Notes: generated by a model not told the origin, from the sequence alone. Numbered from the stretch's first letter, positions 39,167 to 48,192 are shown. The stretch is DNA of 64,000 bases from Helicobacter didelphidarum (GCF_003364195.1 NZ_NXLQ01000004.1:42235-106234); one strand, 5' to 3'. Made by a program: numbers and translations.

Positions 39167-40564
39167 TTAAGCTTCATTCATTCCAAGTAAAAACTCATCA
39201 TTATTTTTTGTATTTTTAATTTTAGAATATAAGAAATTTAATGCTTCAATATCATCCATTTGACTAATTACATTTCTTAGCATCCATACTTTTGTGAGTC
39301 TTTCTTCACCAAGCAACAAATCATCTTTTCTCGTTCCAGACTTAAGAATATCAAATGCAGGATAAATTCTCCTGTCAGCAATATTTCTTGCCAAAACAAT
39401 TTCAGCATTTCCTGTGCCTTTAAACTCCTCAAAAATCACTTCGTCCATACGCGATCCAGTTTCTATTAGTGCTGTTGCAATAATTGTTAGACTCCCTCCA
39501 TGTTCAATATTCCTTGCTGCTCCAAAAAATCTTTTCGGTTTATGAAGTGCATTGGCATCGACACCACCGCTTAATACTTTGCCACTTGATGGTGTTGTAG
39601 CATTATACGCACGAGCGAGTCGCGTAATCGAATCAAGCAAAATAACAACATCTTTACCTACCTCAATACGACGTTTTGCTCTCTCTAAAACAAGCTCAGC
39701 TACGCGAATATGATTAGTTGATGGTAAATCAAAGGTGCTTGCAAAAACTTGCCCCTTTACACTTCTCTCCATATCTGTTACTTCTTCTGGTCGTTCATCA
39801 ATCAACAATACCATAAGTTCAACCTCTGGGTGATTCGAACTTATACCATGTGCCAATTCTTTCATTAATTCTGTTTTACCTGTACGTGGAGGAGCAACAA
39901 TAAGAGCACGTTGTCCTTTCCCTATTGGACTGAATAAATCCAGCATCCTACCTGTAATTTTTTGACTGTTATACTCAAGCTTAAGTTGTTCTGCGGGAAA
40001 AAGTGGGGTAAGATTCTCAAATAATGGGCGGTTTTTTATTTCCTCTAAACTAAGATAATTTACCGCTTCAATCTTGAGAAGCGCATAATATCTCTCTTGA
40101 TCTTTTGGTGGTCTTACTTGCCCTGTTATAATATCTCCATTACGTAGTGCAAACCTTTGAATCTGACTTTGAGAAACATAAGTATCATGTTGCGTATTAG
40201 AAAATTTTTCATCAATTGAGCGTAGAAATCCATAACCATCATTTGCAATTTCTAATATCCCTGAAATAAGGATAAAACCACCTTGGCTTACTTGATTTTT
40301 AAGAATCTCAAAAATCAATTCTTGGCGTAAAAATTCTTGAGGATTTTGAATTCCAAGCCCTTTTGCAATTTGAAGAAGTTTATCTATCGAAACACTACGC
40401 AATTCCTCCACTTTATAGCCATTTACCGGTGTATGTGTGCGTTTTGAGATCTCTCTTGATTTTTTATCATCAAAATCTTTTTCGTTTTTACCATTTCTTA
40501 AAGTTTTATTATGAGGTCGTTTTGTTTTGACATCATCATCTTTATAGGAGTGTTCAAGCGACAT
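39167..40564 (-). CDS. rho: Transcription termination factor Rho
   Basis: Hexameric RNA-dependent ATPase that terminates transcription. It has 465 residues. A charged N-terminal extension of about 50 residues precedes the RNA-binding cold-shock-like domain ([14 protein letters not shown]). The P-loop is APPRTGKTE (about residues 224-232), Walker B is [14 protein letters not shown], the Q loop is VKGQVFAS and the R loop is [22 protein letters not shown] lies before the ATG. It stands alone, convergent with the tolQRA-like operon. The 490-bp upstream region is structured, which would allow autoregulation. Confidence 0.97.
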   Translation of the reverse strand: MSLEHSYKDDDVKTKRPHNKTLRNGKNEKDFDDKKSREISKRTHTPVNGYKVEELRSVSIDKLLQIAKGLGIQNPQEFLRQELIFEILKNQVSQGGFILISGILEIANDGYGFLRSIDEKFSNTQHDTYVSQSQIQRFALRNGDIITGQVRPPKDQERYYALLKIEAVNYLSLEEIKNRPLFENLTPLFPAEQLKLEYNSQKITGRMLDLFSPIGKGQRALIVAPPRTGKTELMKELAHGISSNHPEVELMVLLIDERPEEVTDMERSVKGQVFASTFDLPSTNHIRVAELVLERAKRRIEVGKDVVILLDSITRLARAYNATTPSSGKVLSGGVDANALHKPKRFFGAARNIEHGGSLTIIATALIETGSRMDEVIFEEFKGTGNAEIVLARNIADRRIYPAFDILKSGTRKDDLLLGEERLTKVWMLRNVISQMDDIEALNFLYSKIKNTKNNDEFLLGMNEA

Positions 40565-41054
40565 AATAAACCTCCATAACTTTTATATTATTACCCTTCA
40601 TTAAAGATTCCTTTATGAAAAAAATAGAATGATATAATACCTAACCTTATGGAAATATTTACATTTTTATATTCAAACAAAATTTTTAACCTAATTTTTA
40701 AGTAAGAATTGTTGGAAATGTAAAACTATTGTATTTATAGATTATTTCATACATTCTGATTTAAAATCCTAAGTTTATTAAGCATTATTCCGAGATTTTT
40801 TGTAAAATTTAGAAATTATAGATTTCAAGTATCTATAAAATATTTACTTTATATATTGCTGGGGTGATATTTTATCACATTTGACTTTATTTGAAGTATA
40901 AATATTTTAGTGCTATGGAAAGAAGATATTATGAAACTTTAAATTTCATAATATCTTATATTGGAAATTCCAATCATCAATAGCATAAGAGAATATATTA
41001 TTACGATTCATTTAAATAAGAAAACTTATCTAAATCAAAACTTCAAGATAGCCT
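40565..41054. other. Structured 490-bp intergenic region rplT/rho
   Basis: No gene is seen. It contains three inverted repeats: GTGATA/TATCAC at 40864-40878 (3-nt loop), a 14-bp perfect stem at 40923-40957, and a 15-bp palindrome at 40960-40974. It carries both the 3' end of the rplT message and the rho promoter and leader. Confidence 0.5.
40923..40974. promoter_or_regulatory. Tandem hairpins between rplT and rho
   Basis: AAGATATTATGAAA (40923-40936) pairs perfectly with TTTCATAATATCTT (40944-40957) around a 7-nt loop. Two bases later ATTGGAA-A-TTCCAAT (40960-40974) is a perfect palindrome. No T run follows on the minus strand, so this is not a classic intrinsic terminator. It may be an mRNA 3'-end stabiliser for rplT or a site in the rho leader. 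Confidence 0.5.
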
Positions 41055-41399
41055 CTACCCCTTAATCTTTGCTATTAAACTAGCAAAGACATTGGGGTTG
41101 CTATACGCCATATCTGCAAGAATTTTCCTATCAAGCTGTATATTTGCCTTTTTTAAACCATTCATAAATTTTGAATAGCTTAATCCATGTAATCTACAAG
41201 CAGCATTTATACGAACAATCCAAAGTTTTCGGAAATCTCTTTTCTTTTGCTTTCTATCGCGGAATGCATAACATAAACTTCTCTCTAATTGTTCTTTGGC
41301 TTTTCTAAAATGCTTCCTGCGACCACTATAAAAACCTCTTGCAAGTTTTAAAATTTTTTTGTGCCTTCTTCTTCTAACAATACCTGTTTTGACTCTCAT
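41055..41399 (-). CDS. rplT: 50S ribosomal protein L20
   Basis: 114 residues, normal length. The very basic N-terminal helix ([20 protein letters not shown]) binds 23S rRNA early in 50S assembly. The globular C-terminus ([21 protein letters not shown]) is canonical. L20 is also a translational repressor of its own operon in several bacteria. It follows rpmI after 141 nt, which include a hairpin at 41467-41499. The order infC-rpmI-rplT is universal. Confidence 0.98.
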   Translation of the reverse strand: MRVKTGIVRRRRHKKILKLARGFYSGRRKHFRKAKEQLERSLCYAFRDRKQKKRDFRKLWIVRINAACRLHGLSYSKFMNGLKKANIQLDRKILADMAYSNPNVFASLIAKIKG

Positions 41400-41466
41400 A
41401 TCATATCTCCTGTAACTTTACCTAAAAATCTTGAATATTTTTAGGTGCAAACTCTCGTTTAAACTT

Positions 41467-41499
41467 TCCCTTTATCATAGTAAATGATAAGTAAGGGGA
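41467..41499 (-). promoter_or_regulatory. Hairpin in the rpmI-rplT gap (candidate L20 leader element)
   Basis: TTATCAT (41472-41478) pairs with ATGATAA (41484-41490) around five bases. Beyond a small internal loop, TCCCT (41467-41471) faces AGGGGA (41494-41499). The structure lies 68 nt upstream of the rplT start in an unusually long gap. L20 autoregulation through leader RNA is known in other phyla; binding here is inference. Confidence 0.45.
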
Positions 41500-41540
41500 C
41501 GATTTTCAATAATTTTAATAAGCTATTGAAAAATACTATT

Positions 41541-41735
41541 TTAACTCATGCACAACAAACTTTTAACCGAATCTAAGTTTGTGTCATGCACATAGTGTGG
41601 TGCATTTAATCCCGCTTTACGTTTTGGTGATTTTTTTGTTAAAATATGGTTTTTAAATGCACTACCTCTTTTAACTGCATTTTTCTTTATCTTAAAACGT
41701 TTTGCAGCACCACGATTTGTTTTCATCTTAGGCAT
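41541..41735 (-). CDS. rpmI: 50S ribosomal protein L35
   Basis: 64 residues, beginning [15 protein letters not shown], the invariant L35 N-terminus. I chose the ATG at 41735 because AAAGGAG lies 6 nt upstream; a longer frame has no support. The gene sits 141 nt after infC and 141 nt before rplT. It is small and highly basic, as expected. Confidence 0.98.
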   Translation of the reverse strand: MPKMKTNRGAAKRFKIKKNAVKRGSAFKNHILTKKSPKRKAGLNAPHYVHDTNLDSVKSLLCMS

Positions 41736-41876
41736 TGTATCTCCTTTCATAAGATTAATAATAATTTGCGAAGAAATTATTATAGAGTGTATCATAGAAT
41801 CTTTAGTATGTTTGTGATTTTAACTTGTTATAGAAAAACAAAACATACAGAACTTACGATTATAGCATAAAAAATA

Positions 41877-42401
41877 CTATTTTGGTTTATTATTATTTGG
41901 TATCATCAAAATACTTGCATATTTTCCTTCAATTTTTGCTTCTTTATCTGCATGAGCAATATCATCAACCATAGCAACTACACGTTTTAACATTTCAAAT
42001 CCACTAGCGGGATTTTGCAATTCCCGTCCGCGTAAATATACACGGAATTTTACATGTTTTCTTTCTTCAAAGAATTCCCTTGCATGTTTTACCTTGTAAT
42101 TAATATCATTTTGAGCAATTTGAGTGGAGAGCTTAATTTCCTTAACCTCAATTTGCTTTTGCTTTTTTTTTGCTTCTTTTTGCTTCTTTTCAAGTTGATA
42201 GCGATATTTACCATATTCAACAATTTTGCAAACCGGTGGCTTTGCAGTGGGAGAAATGCAGACTAAATCAAGTCCTTGATCATTGGCAAGAAATTGTGCT
42301 TCTTTCGCACTCATAACTCCCAATTGCTCACCATCTTCAGCGATACATCGAACCTCATCAAAACGAATTTGCCCATTAATTAATGTTTCTTCTTTGCTCA
42401 A
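41877..42401 (-). CDS. infC: Translation initiation factor IF-3, TTG start
   Basis: Binds the 30S subunit, prevents 70S association and rejects non-canonical initiation. It has 174 residues: N-domain (INGQIRFDEVRCI), the Lys-rich linker helix (YRYQLEKKQKEAKKKQKQIE) and the C-domain (KVKHAREFFEERKHVKFRV). The start codon is TTG at 42401, with GAGGT upstream, and it overlaps the thrS stop as TTGA. No ATG in frame would give a full N-domain. E. coli infC starts with AUU so that IF-3 represses itself by discriminating against the start; a TTG here would allow the same control. Confidence 0.96.
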   Translation of the reverse strand: MSKEETLINGQIRFDEVRCIAEDGEQLGVMSAKEAQFLANDQGLDLVCISPTAKPPVCKIVEYGKYRYQLEKKQKEAKKKQKQIEVKEIKLSTQIAQNDINYKVKHAREFFEERKHVKFRVYLRGRELQNPASGFEMLKRVVAMVDDIAHADKEAKIEGKYASILMIPNNNKPK

Positions 42402-44299
42402 AAGCTTACCTCTCTATTTAAATTTTGAACTTTCTGTAAAAAGTCGAAAATACTTATCTCATATTGCAGAGTATCATTTTTTTCTATTTTCTCCCCTACA
42501 TCTTGCTTATAAGGAGATTTGACTACAATAGATTTATTTGTTCTATCGCGTATTGCAAGAGAATTTTTTTCTAATTCTTTATCTCCAATGAGTGCAATAA
42601 ATGGAACTTTTTGTTTTTCTGCCATGCGAATCTTTTTATTAAGCGAATCGCTCTTTGTATTAATTTCAGAATAGATTCCATGATTGCGTAAATCTAGTTG
42701 CAATTTGTGTGCCAATTTAGCATGTTTTTCACTAATAGGAATAATCACAACTTGTGTTGGTGCAATAAAGAATGGAAACTCTCCGCCATAATGTTCAATA
42801 AGTATAGCAATAAAACGTTCAAAACTCCCTAAAATTGCACGATGTATCATTACAGGTTGTGCATGTTCGTTATTTTCATCAATATAACTTAATTGAAATC
42901 TGCTTGGTAGATTCATATCAATTTGTATTGTCCCACATTGCCACTTTCTTCCTATTGCATCAGTGATTTTAATATCAATTTTTGGACCATAAAATGCACC
43001 ACCACCTTCATCAACTTGATATGAGATTTTATTATTTTCTAATGCATTGCGAAGAGCATTTGTAGCACTTTCCCAAACAGAATCTTCACCAATAGATTTT
43101 TCTGGACGCGTTGATAATTCCATTTCATAACTAAAATTGAAAGCTTTCATGATTTTTTGTGTAAATTTTAAAATTGCATGAACTTCAGATTCTATTTGTT
43201 CGGGACGACAGAACAAATGTGCATCATCTTGGGTAAATTCTCTTACTCGCAATAACCCATGTAAAACTCCACTTTTTTCATGTCGATGCACAACACCATA
43301 TTCATAGAATCTTAATGGTAATTCTCGATAACTACGAATACTACTTTGATACACCTTGATATGTCCAACGCAATTCATAGGTTTAATTCCATACTCAACT
43401 TCATCAATCGTTGTAAAATACATATTTTCTTTATAATTGCTGTAATGTCCGCTAATTTTCCAAACATCACTTTTTAGAATTTCTGGACCACGTACTGGCT
43501 CATATTCATTTTGTATGAGTGCTTGGGTAAGAAGATCTTCAATGCGACGTCTCAATCTTGCTCCCTTTGGTAGCCAAATTGGCAATCCTGCACCAATCTC
43601 TTCATCAAAAGTAAAAAGATTCATTTCGTTGCCCAATTTTCTATGATCGCGTTTTTTTGCCTCTTCTAAAGCATAAAGATATTGTTTAAGATTCTCTTTA
43701 TTTGCAAAAGCAATCCCATATATACGCGTTAATACTTCAGCATTTTCATCTCCGCCGAGGTATGCTCCAGCAATTTTTGTAAGCTTAAACGCCTGCAAAA
43801 ATTTTAAATGAGGCAGATGAGGACCTCTACAAAGATCTTCAAAATCACCTTGTTGATAAATACTAAAACAATCGCCATCGATTTTACTCATAACCGCTTG
43901 TTTAAGTTCATCACCTTGAAATCTCTCTTGTGCTTCACTACGACTAAGTTGTATCTTGACAAGTTTTTTACCTTTTTTAGCAATTTCTTTCATCTTTGAT
44001 TCTATTTTTGCTAAATCTTCTTCGTTTATTTTAGAATCCACCTTAAAATCATAATAAAATCCCTCTTCTACAACAGGACCAACAAAAAATTTTGCTTCAG
44101 GATAAAGTGATTTGATTGCCTCTGCAAGCAAATGTGCACAAGTATGGCGAATAATTTCAAGTGCATTCTTTGTATCATCAAAAAATATAGGTTGGAGATG
44201 TGTTGTGCTAAGATTTTGTTCGTGTGCAGTTTGAGTATCAATGATAGTATTATTGCATATATATCCGATAATATTTTGAATATTCTGACTTTGTTGCAA
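42398..44299 (-). CDS. thrS: Threonyl-tRNA synthetase
   Basis: Charges tRNA-Thr. It has 633 residues. The editing domain has H52-T-C-A-H56 (HxxxH) and LCRGPHLPHL. The class II core has a zinc ligand in KPMNCVGH, motif 2 (FYEYGVVHRHE...VREFTQDD) and motif 3 (MIHRAILGSFERFI). The C-terminal anticodon-binding domain has QVVIIPISEKH and VPFIALIG. Only about 50 residues precede the editing domain and they do not look like a TGS domain, as in other epsilonproteobacterial ThrRS. The start is TTG with AAGGA about 9 nt upstream. It is followed directly by infC. Confidence 0.97.
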   Translation of the reverse strand: MQQSQNIQNIIGYICNNTIIDTQTAHEQNLSTTHLQPIFFDDTKNALEIIRHTCAHLLAEAIKSLYPEAKFFVGPVVEEGFYYDFKVDSKINEEDLAKIESKMKEIAKKGKKLVKIQLSRSEAQERFQGDELKQAVMSKIDGDCFSIYQQGDFEDLCRGPHLPHLKFLQAFKLTKIAGAYLGGDENAEVLTRIYGIAFANKENLKQYLYALEEAKKRDHRKLGNEMNLFTFDEEIGAGLPIWLPKGARLRRRIEDLLTQALIQNEYEPVRGPEILKSDVWKISGHYSNYKENMYFTTIDEVEYGIKPMNCVGHIKVYQSSIRSYRELPLRFYEYGVVHRHEKSGVLHGLLRVREFTQDDAHLFCRPEQIESEVHAILKFTQKIMKAFNFSYEMELSTRPEKSIGEDSVWESATNALRNALENNKISYQVDEGGGAFYGPKIDIKITDAIGRKWQCGTIQIDMNLPSRFQLSYIDENNEHAQPVMIHRAILGSFERFIAILIEHYGGEFPFFIAPTQVVIIPISEKHAKLAHKLQLDLRNHGIYSEINTKSDSLNKKIRMAEKQKVPFIALIGDKELEKNSLAIRDRTNKSIVVKSPYKQDVGEKIEKNDTLQYEISIFDFLQKVQNLNREVSF

Positions 44300-44501
44300 G
44301 TTTTAAATTCCTTTTTGAATTTGTAGATTTTAATCAAAATTATACAAACGATAAACTAAATCTATCCTTAAATTGAATAAGAATCTTTAATTTATAAGAA
44401 TGCATCACACATTCTTCATTCTTCATAATTTCTCATTATTGCTATGCAATTACAAAGAAAATTTTGTGCTTCCATATAAAAACAAGATTTGTGTATCTAT
44501 G

Positions 44502-45167
44502 TTATGTATTATCAAGTCGAATTTGTGTTATTAGAATCTCTTTATCCTGCATCTTAAAATGGTTAAAAAGACTTAATAAGGTTGCATTGAGGGCATTGAG
44601 GCTTTCCATATCAGGACAAATCTTTGAATACGATTTGATTATGGTAGACACAATAAAACCACATTGCCCATGTGTCTTACTATGTGTTGTATGTGAATGC
44701 TTAAGATTCTCTATTTGTGTCTTTTGAATTTGTTGAAATCGTTCTTTTGCATACAGTAACCTTGCTTTTTCTGTTTGAAATGAATTGCAATGTGAATTAT
44801 CTTGTTGTTCATTATTGTTTATTGCTTGTTCTTGTATATATGTAGTCGATCGTGAAAATTTTTTTGGTTTAAAACTTTGGAGAAATGCTGTATAATTGAA
44901 ATTTTGTGGCACATGAATATTATCACTTGATGCAACATTTATATCAATGCTATCAAGCGTAATTTGATGACATAATGGGAATATTTCATTTGTTCTTTTT
45001 GCTGCATAAGTTCCTGAACAAATTGCTGTTTGTATAATAGAATCTTTACTTATATCTTCCATAAAATCATAAAAAATATGTGGCGACACAATGATAATTC
45101 CCACTGCTTTTGCCTCAAAATGTTTGAATGGTTTTGTAGAAATATCTCGCATATTTAAATACGGCAT
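44502..45167 (-). CDS. moaC: Cyclic pyranopterin monophosphate synthase (MoaC), divergent with an insertion
   Basis: MoaC converts the MoaA product to cPMP in molybdenum-cofactor synthesis. Conserved pieces are YAAKRTNEIFPLCH (family AAKRTxxLIPLCH) and, near the C-terminus, CPDMESLNALNATLLSLFNHFK (family [21 protein letters not shown]), where both Lys residues of the last motif are kept. About 60-85 residues rich in Asn, Gln, Ser and Lys are inserted between them (about 100-165), so the protein is 221 residues instead of about 160. Several normally fixed residues differ, so activity is uncertain. I prefer the ATG at 45167 (GAGGTGTTT upstream); a GTG two codons earlier is possible. It is 14 nt downstream of dapC. 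Confidence 0.75.
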   Translation of the reverse strand: MPYLNMRDISTKPFKHFEAKAVGIIIVSPHIFYDFMEDISKDSIIQTAICSGTYAAKRTNEIFPLCHQITLDSIDINVASSDNIHVPQNFNYTAFLQSFKPKKFSRSTTYIQEQAINNNEQQDNSHCNSFQTEKARLLYAKERFQQIQKTQIENLKHSHTTHSKTHGQCGFIVSTIIKSYSKICPDMESLNALNATLLSLFNHFKMQDKEILITQIRLDNT

Positions 45168-45181
45168 AAACACCTCACCTT

Positions 45182-46381
45182 CTAACGATTAGAACAAGCA
45201 TGTGTATAGATAAAATTATCACAAAATTTCTTAATCTCTTTCAAAGCACCAATCATAATATGTTCTTCTTGCGTCAAGGCAATACGCACATAACCTATAC
45301 CACCATCATTTCTACCAAGATATGATCCGGGCAATACGATATGCCCTGTTTCCTCATATAACTCTTTACAAAAAACTTCATCATTAAAAAGATGATTAGG
45401 ATTTAGATGAATCTCATTGCAATCTTGCACCTTGAGCCAAAGATAAAAAGTATATGGAAAAATTTGGGAATCTTTAAATATTTCTTGAGCTAAAGAAAGA
45501 TTTTTCCTAAATTTTTCACGAATAAATTGTGCATGTTTATACTCTTTCCATGCAATAATACTTGCTTTTTGCAGTGTAGTTGGTATACTAATCCCAATAT
45601 AAGTGCGAAAAATTTTATATCGCTCCAATATCTCGCTATTACCAGCAACAAAACCGCTTCGTAATCCAGGTACACAAATGCGTTTTGAAATTGAATTTAT
45701 AACAAAAATATTTTTAAAATTTGTATTTCCAACAGAGACACTTGCTTCAAGTAAGCTTGGTGGCGGATTATTTGAATATATATCAGAATAGCACTCATCA
45801 TTGATAAGAATAAAATTATATTTCAAAGCAAGTTTTACCCATTTTTCCAATTCTTCAAGAGTAAGAGCTTGTCCAGTAGGATTATTTGGTGAATTTAAAA
45901 TTACAATATCAACTCTTTCCAAATCATCTTTTGATAGACTTGGTTTAAAATTATTATTTTCATTTAAGGGCATATAAATAACTTGTGCATTAGTAATAAT
46001 TTGCGTTCCCTCATAAATTTGATAAAATGGATTTGGAAATGCCATAACAGGGGAATCTTTTTTAATATATTCTTTTTGCAAAAAAATGAAATGAGGAAAA
46101 TTAAATAATGCTTCTCTTGAGCCAAAAGTCGGAACAATTTCACTTTCTTTTAACTGCACTCCGAATCGTTCTTGTATAAAATCTCTTTGCGTCTTGATAA
46201 GATCTGGTTGCAATGTTGGATAAAAACGAATAAGTTCAGCATTGTCTTTTAATGCTTGGATTACGGAATTTGGTGCATTAAATCCAGGTTCTCCAATGCT
46301 CAAATTCAATCCTTGTTTTTTGCTTTTAGAAGCTTTAAGCAATATGCGTAATCGCTCAAAGGGATAGGGCATAAATTTCAT
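45182..46381 (-). CDS. dapC: PLP aminotransferase, probable N-succinyldiaminopimelate aminotransferase
   Basis: 399 residues, fold type I class I/II aminotransferase. SIGEPGF, the SPNNPTGQ substrate/cofactor segment, NDECYSDIY and the PLP lysine in NSISKRICVPGLRSGF are present. The Arg that binds the substrate carboxylate is in GYVRIAL. H. pylori has an equivalent gene annotated as DapC, acting in the succinylase route to lysine and meso-diaminopimelate. Sequence alone cannot separate DapC from aspartate or aromatic aminotransferases. The ATG follows GAGGTG. It leads the dapC-moaC pair, with a -10 (TGCTAAAAT) at 46410-46418. Confidence 0.82.
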   Translation of the reverse strand: MKFMPYPFERLRILLKASKSKKQGLNLSIGEPGFNAPNSVIQALKDNAELIRFYPTLQPDLIKTQRDFIQERFGVQLKESEIVPTFGSREALFNFPHFIFLQKEYIKKDSPVMAFPNPFYQIYEGTQIITNAQVIYMPLNENNNFKPSLSKDDLERVDIVILNSPNNPTGQALTLEELEKWVKLALKYNFILINDECYSDIYSNNPPPSLLEASVSVGNTNFKNIFVINSISKRICVPGLRSGFVAGNSEILERYKIFRTYIGISIPTTLQKASIIAWKEYKHAQFIREKFRKNLSLAQEIFKDSQIFPYTFYLWLKVQDCNEIHLNPNHLFNDEVFCKELYEETGHIVLPGSYLGRNDGGIGYVRIALTQEEHIMIGALKEIKKFCDNFIYTHACSNR

Positions 46382-46409
46382 TTTTCACCTCTTTAAATTA
46401 ATACATGGA

Positions 46410-46418
46410 ATTTTAGCA
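46410..46418 (-). promoter_or_regulatory. Promoter (-10) of dapC
   Basis: The minus strand reads TGCTAAAAT about 30 nt upstream of the dapC ATG, an extended -10. Confidence 0.45.
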
Positions 46419-46484
46419 AAAATAAAATTTAAAAGCTAGTTTTTCATATGACTTCCTTCATATAAGACACAATGGTTTTGGAAC

Positions 46485-46522
46485 GAACAATATATTTTAT
46501 GATTGTAAAAAATATATTGTTC
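46485..46522. promoter_or_regulatory. 14-bp inverted repeat upstream of dapC
   Basis: GAACAATATATTTT (46485-46498) and AAAATATATTGTTC (46509-46522) are exact reverse complements with a 10-nt loop. The element lies about 70 bp beyond the dapC -10 and could be an operator or a transcribed hairpin. No gene ends here, so a terminator role is unlikely. Confidence 0.45.
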
Positions 46523-46781
46523 TTACCTACTCAATATATCATCTTTTCTATTGCGTTATAAAAGAAACAATAGACAAGATTCCATAAATCCATATCAATA
46601 TTGATAATTGAAAAAGAAAAATGTGGTTATAAATTGACAACAAATCATCTTAGTAATCAGACTTATATTTTTAAATCTTAATCTTAAAAAGATTCTATTA
46701 AATAGAAAAATTATTTTATGCTTAAATGTGAATAAAAGTAACAAAATAGAATAAAATAAAGAAATTAATTCTAAAAAAATC

Positions 46782-46795
46782 TTTTTTTTTTTTTT
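46782..46795. repeat. Homopolymeric T tract (14 T)
   Basis: Fourteen consecutive T residues start 95 bp upstream of the zinc-ribbon gene. They precede a TAGAAT / TTATAA promoter-like segment. Tracts of this length slip during replication and in Helicobacter often tune promoter spacing. Confidence 0.8.
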
Positions 46796-46876
46796 GTAGT
46801 AGAATTTTTATAAGGCTTTTTAGATTCTTCTATTTATATCTATCAAGCCGAATAATTTATTTATAAAGGTTGAAAT

Positions 46877-47044
46877 ATGGCTGTTCAAGTAACTATTACA
46901 TGCTGCGAATGTAACAAGGCTCATACCACAAAAAGTGTCGGTGAAAAAGGTAAATCAAGTGGTAGCTTTACATGTGGTAATTGTGGAAAGAGAATAGGAT
47001 ATGACATTATAAATGGTGAAGTGCATACATATCTCAAGCGGTAA
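46877..47044 (+). CDS. Zinc-ribbon microprotein
   Basis: A 55-residue product starting MAVQVTITCCECNKAHTTK and ending VHTYLKR. Two knuckles, C-C-E-C near residues 9-12 and C-G-N-C at 33-36, would bind one zinc ion in a rubredoxin/zinc-ribbon fold. AAAGG lies 8 nt upstream of the ATG. The reading frame is short but the paired CxxC pattern and clean ribosome site support it. I do not recognise a named family. It could bind nucleic acid or a protein partner. It stands alone, with a T14 tract in its likely promoter region and an inverted AGAATC-type repeat after its stop. Confidence 0.75.
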   Translation: MAVQVTITCCECNKAHTTKSVGEKGKSSGSFTCGNCGKRIGYDIINGEVHTYLKR

Positions 47045-47427
47045 TGTTGTAACTTCATAAAAAACTTCATCTTATCGTTACTAAATCGATTATAGAAGTC
47101 TCGTATCTATTTTTAGAATCTGTTTGGATTCTATACGCACTTATATTGTTTGTATATATTAAAATTTTACCTTTCTTTAGATACTTACTGCACTCTATTA
47201 CGAGTAATTTATTTTCTAAATAAACAATAAAGATTTTTATACACTTCATTTTTTAAATGATATAAATATGATTTAAATTTCAAAAAAGCAAAATGATGAT
47301 TTAGCCCTAAAATATAAAAAATAAATCAATGTAAATTATATTATAACTAAATCACGCATAACATTTATCAGGGTATAAATCATATATATATATATATATA
47401 TATATTACTATTTTATTGCAAAAAATA
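47045..47427. other. Intergenic region with inverted word pair and AT repeat
   Basis: 383 bp between convergent genes. TAGAATC (47114-47120) and GATTCTA (47127-47133) form a small hairpin, a possible terminator-like element for the zinc-ribbon gene. An (AT)12 tract lies at 47382-47405. A 60-codon minus-strand frame here has no ribosome site and I do not call it. Confidence 0.45.
47382..47405. repeat. Dinucleotide repeat (AT)12
   Basis: Twelve AT units lie 23 nt beyond the Sua5-like stop codon. The tract is self-complementary and length-unstable in principle. Its position, 3' of both flanking genes, argues against promoter control. Confidence 0.85.
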
Positions 47428-47949
47428 TCAACGGATTTTTCTCATTCGTTCATTGCCAATTTTTAGAATCTGACTGCTTTTGTTTGCAAATAACCCTCTC
47501 TTATCTAGGACTATAATATCACATTGCTTCAGTGCAAAATCAAGGTCAAAGCTTTGTGTTGTAGGATTGGCAGATGAGGAATAGAGCCATTGAAAGCATT
47601 GTAAAAAATCTCTATGTAATGGTTCTTTAATAATGCGAAAACTCGCATTATTTGGCAAAATAAATGATTTTTTTCTCGCATGACGAACAAATGCACGAAA
47701 AGTTGAAGGAATCCTATATGGCAGATTATTAAAACTTGAAAATTCTCGCAAAAGTGGTTTTGTATTGTTCGCACCTTTTTTCGTATTAATTGCATGAGGA
47801 TTTTTAGATAAAAATCCTATTGTTGTATCAGTTTGTGCGAGAAATACAGAGTCTTGTAAATCTCTTTGGATTTGATTCTGTATAGAAAAATGCAAAGATT
47901 CTGATTGGGTATTTAAATCCTGTTTCTTGTTAGAAATATAAATATTCAT
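47428..47949 (-). CDS. Sua5/YrdC/TsaC-family protein (threonylcarbamoyl-AMP synthase-like)
   Basis: About 173 residues. VFLAQTDTTIGFLSKNP matches the family's PTDTVYGL-type motif, KGANNTKPLL the KxRP-type segment, and WLYSSSANPTT the SSANxSG motif near the C-terminus. The family makes threonylcarbamoyl-adenylate for the t6A modification of ANN-decoding tRNAs. The protein is shorter than canonical Sua5 and has about 35 extra N-terminal residues rich in Gln and Ser, so it may be the reduced epsilonproteobacterial form. I chose the second ATG (47949), preceded by AAGAGA; an upstream ATG at 47973 has no ribosome site. Confidence 0.7.
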   Translation of the reverse strand: MNIYISNKKQDLNTQSESLHFSIQNQIQRDLQDSVFLAQTDTTIGFLSKNPHAINTKKGANNTKPLLREFSSFNNLPYRIPSTFRAFVRHARKKSFILPNNASFRIIKEPLHRDFLQCFQWLYSSSANPTTQSFDLDFALKQCDIIVLDKRGLFANKSSQILKIGNERMRKIR

Positions 47950-48192
47950 TGTTAAATCTCTTACTCTATACATTCACATAACGAAGTTTTAAATTTATCT
48001 AGATTCTACTCTATCTTTATATAATCTGATATTAAAAAAATCATTATAAATTTTCTTGTAAAAATACAAAAGGTAAGCAAAATCTTGCAAATAAATTTTA
48101 TTAGGTTGATAGCAGAGTTTAAAAAACAAACTTTTAGCCTACCAACAACATGCGAGAATCTTACAATTATGCTAATTTTATAATTCTTTCTC

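Larger units (their letters stand above)
46382..46876. other. Divergent intergenic region dapC / zinc-ribbon gene
   Basis: 495 bp without a gene. It contains the dapC -10 (46410-46418, minus), a long inverted repeat (46485-46522) and a 14-nt T tract (46782-46795). The right half is extremely AT-rich. Confidence 0.5.

Noticed and set aside
47067..47249. 60-codon minus-strand frame
   Set aside because: No ribosome site, AT-rich biased composition and no family resemblance; it overlaps the inverted AGAATC pair.
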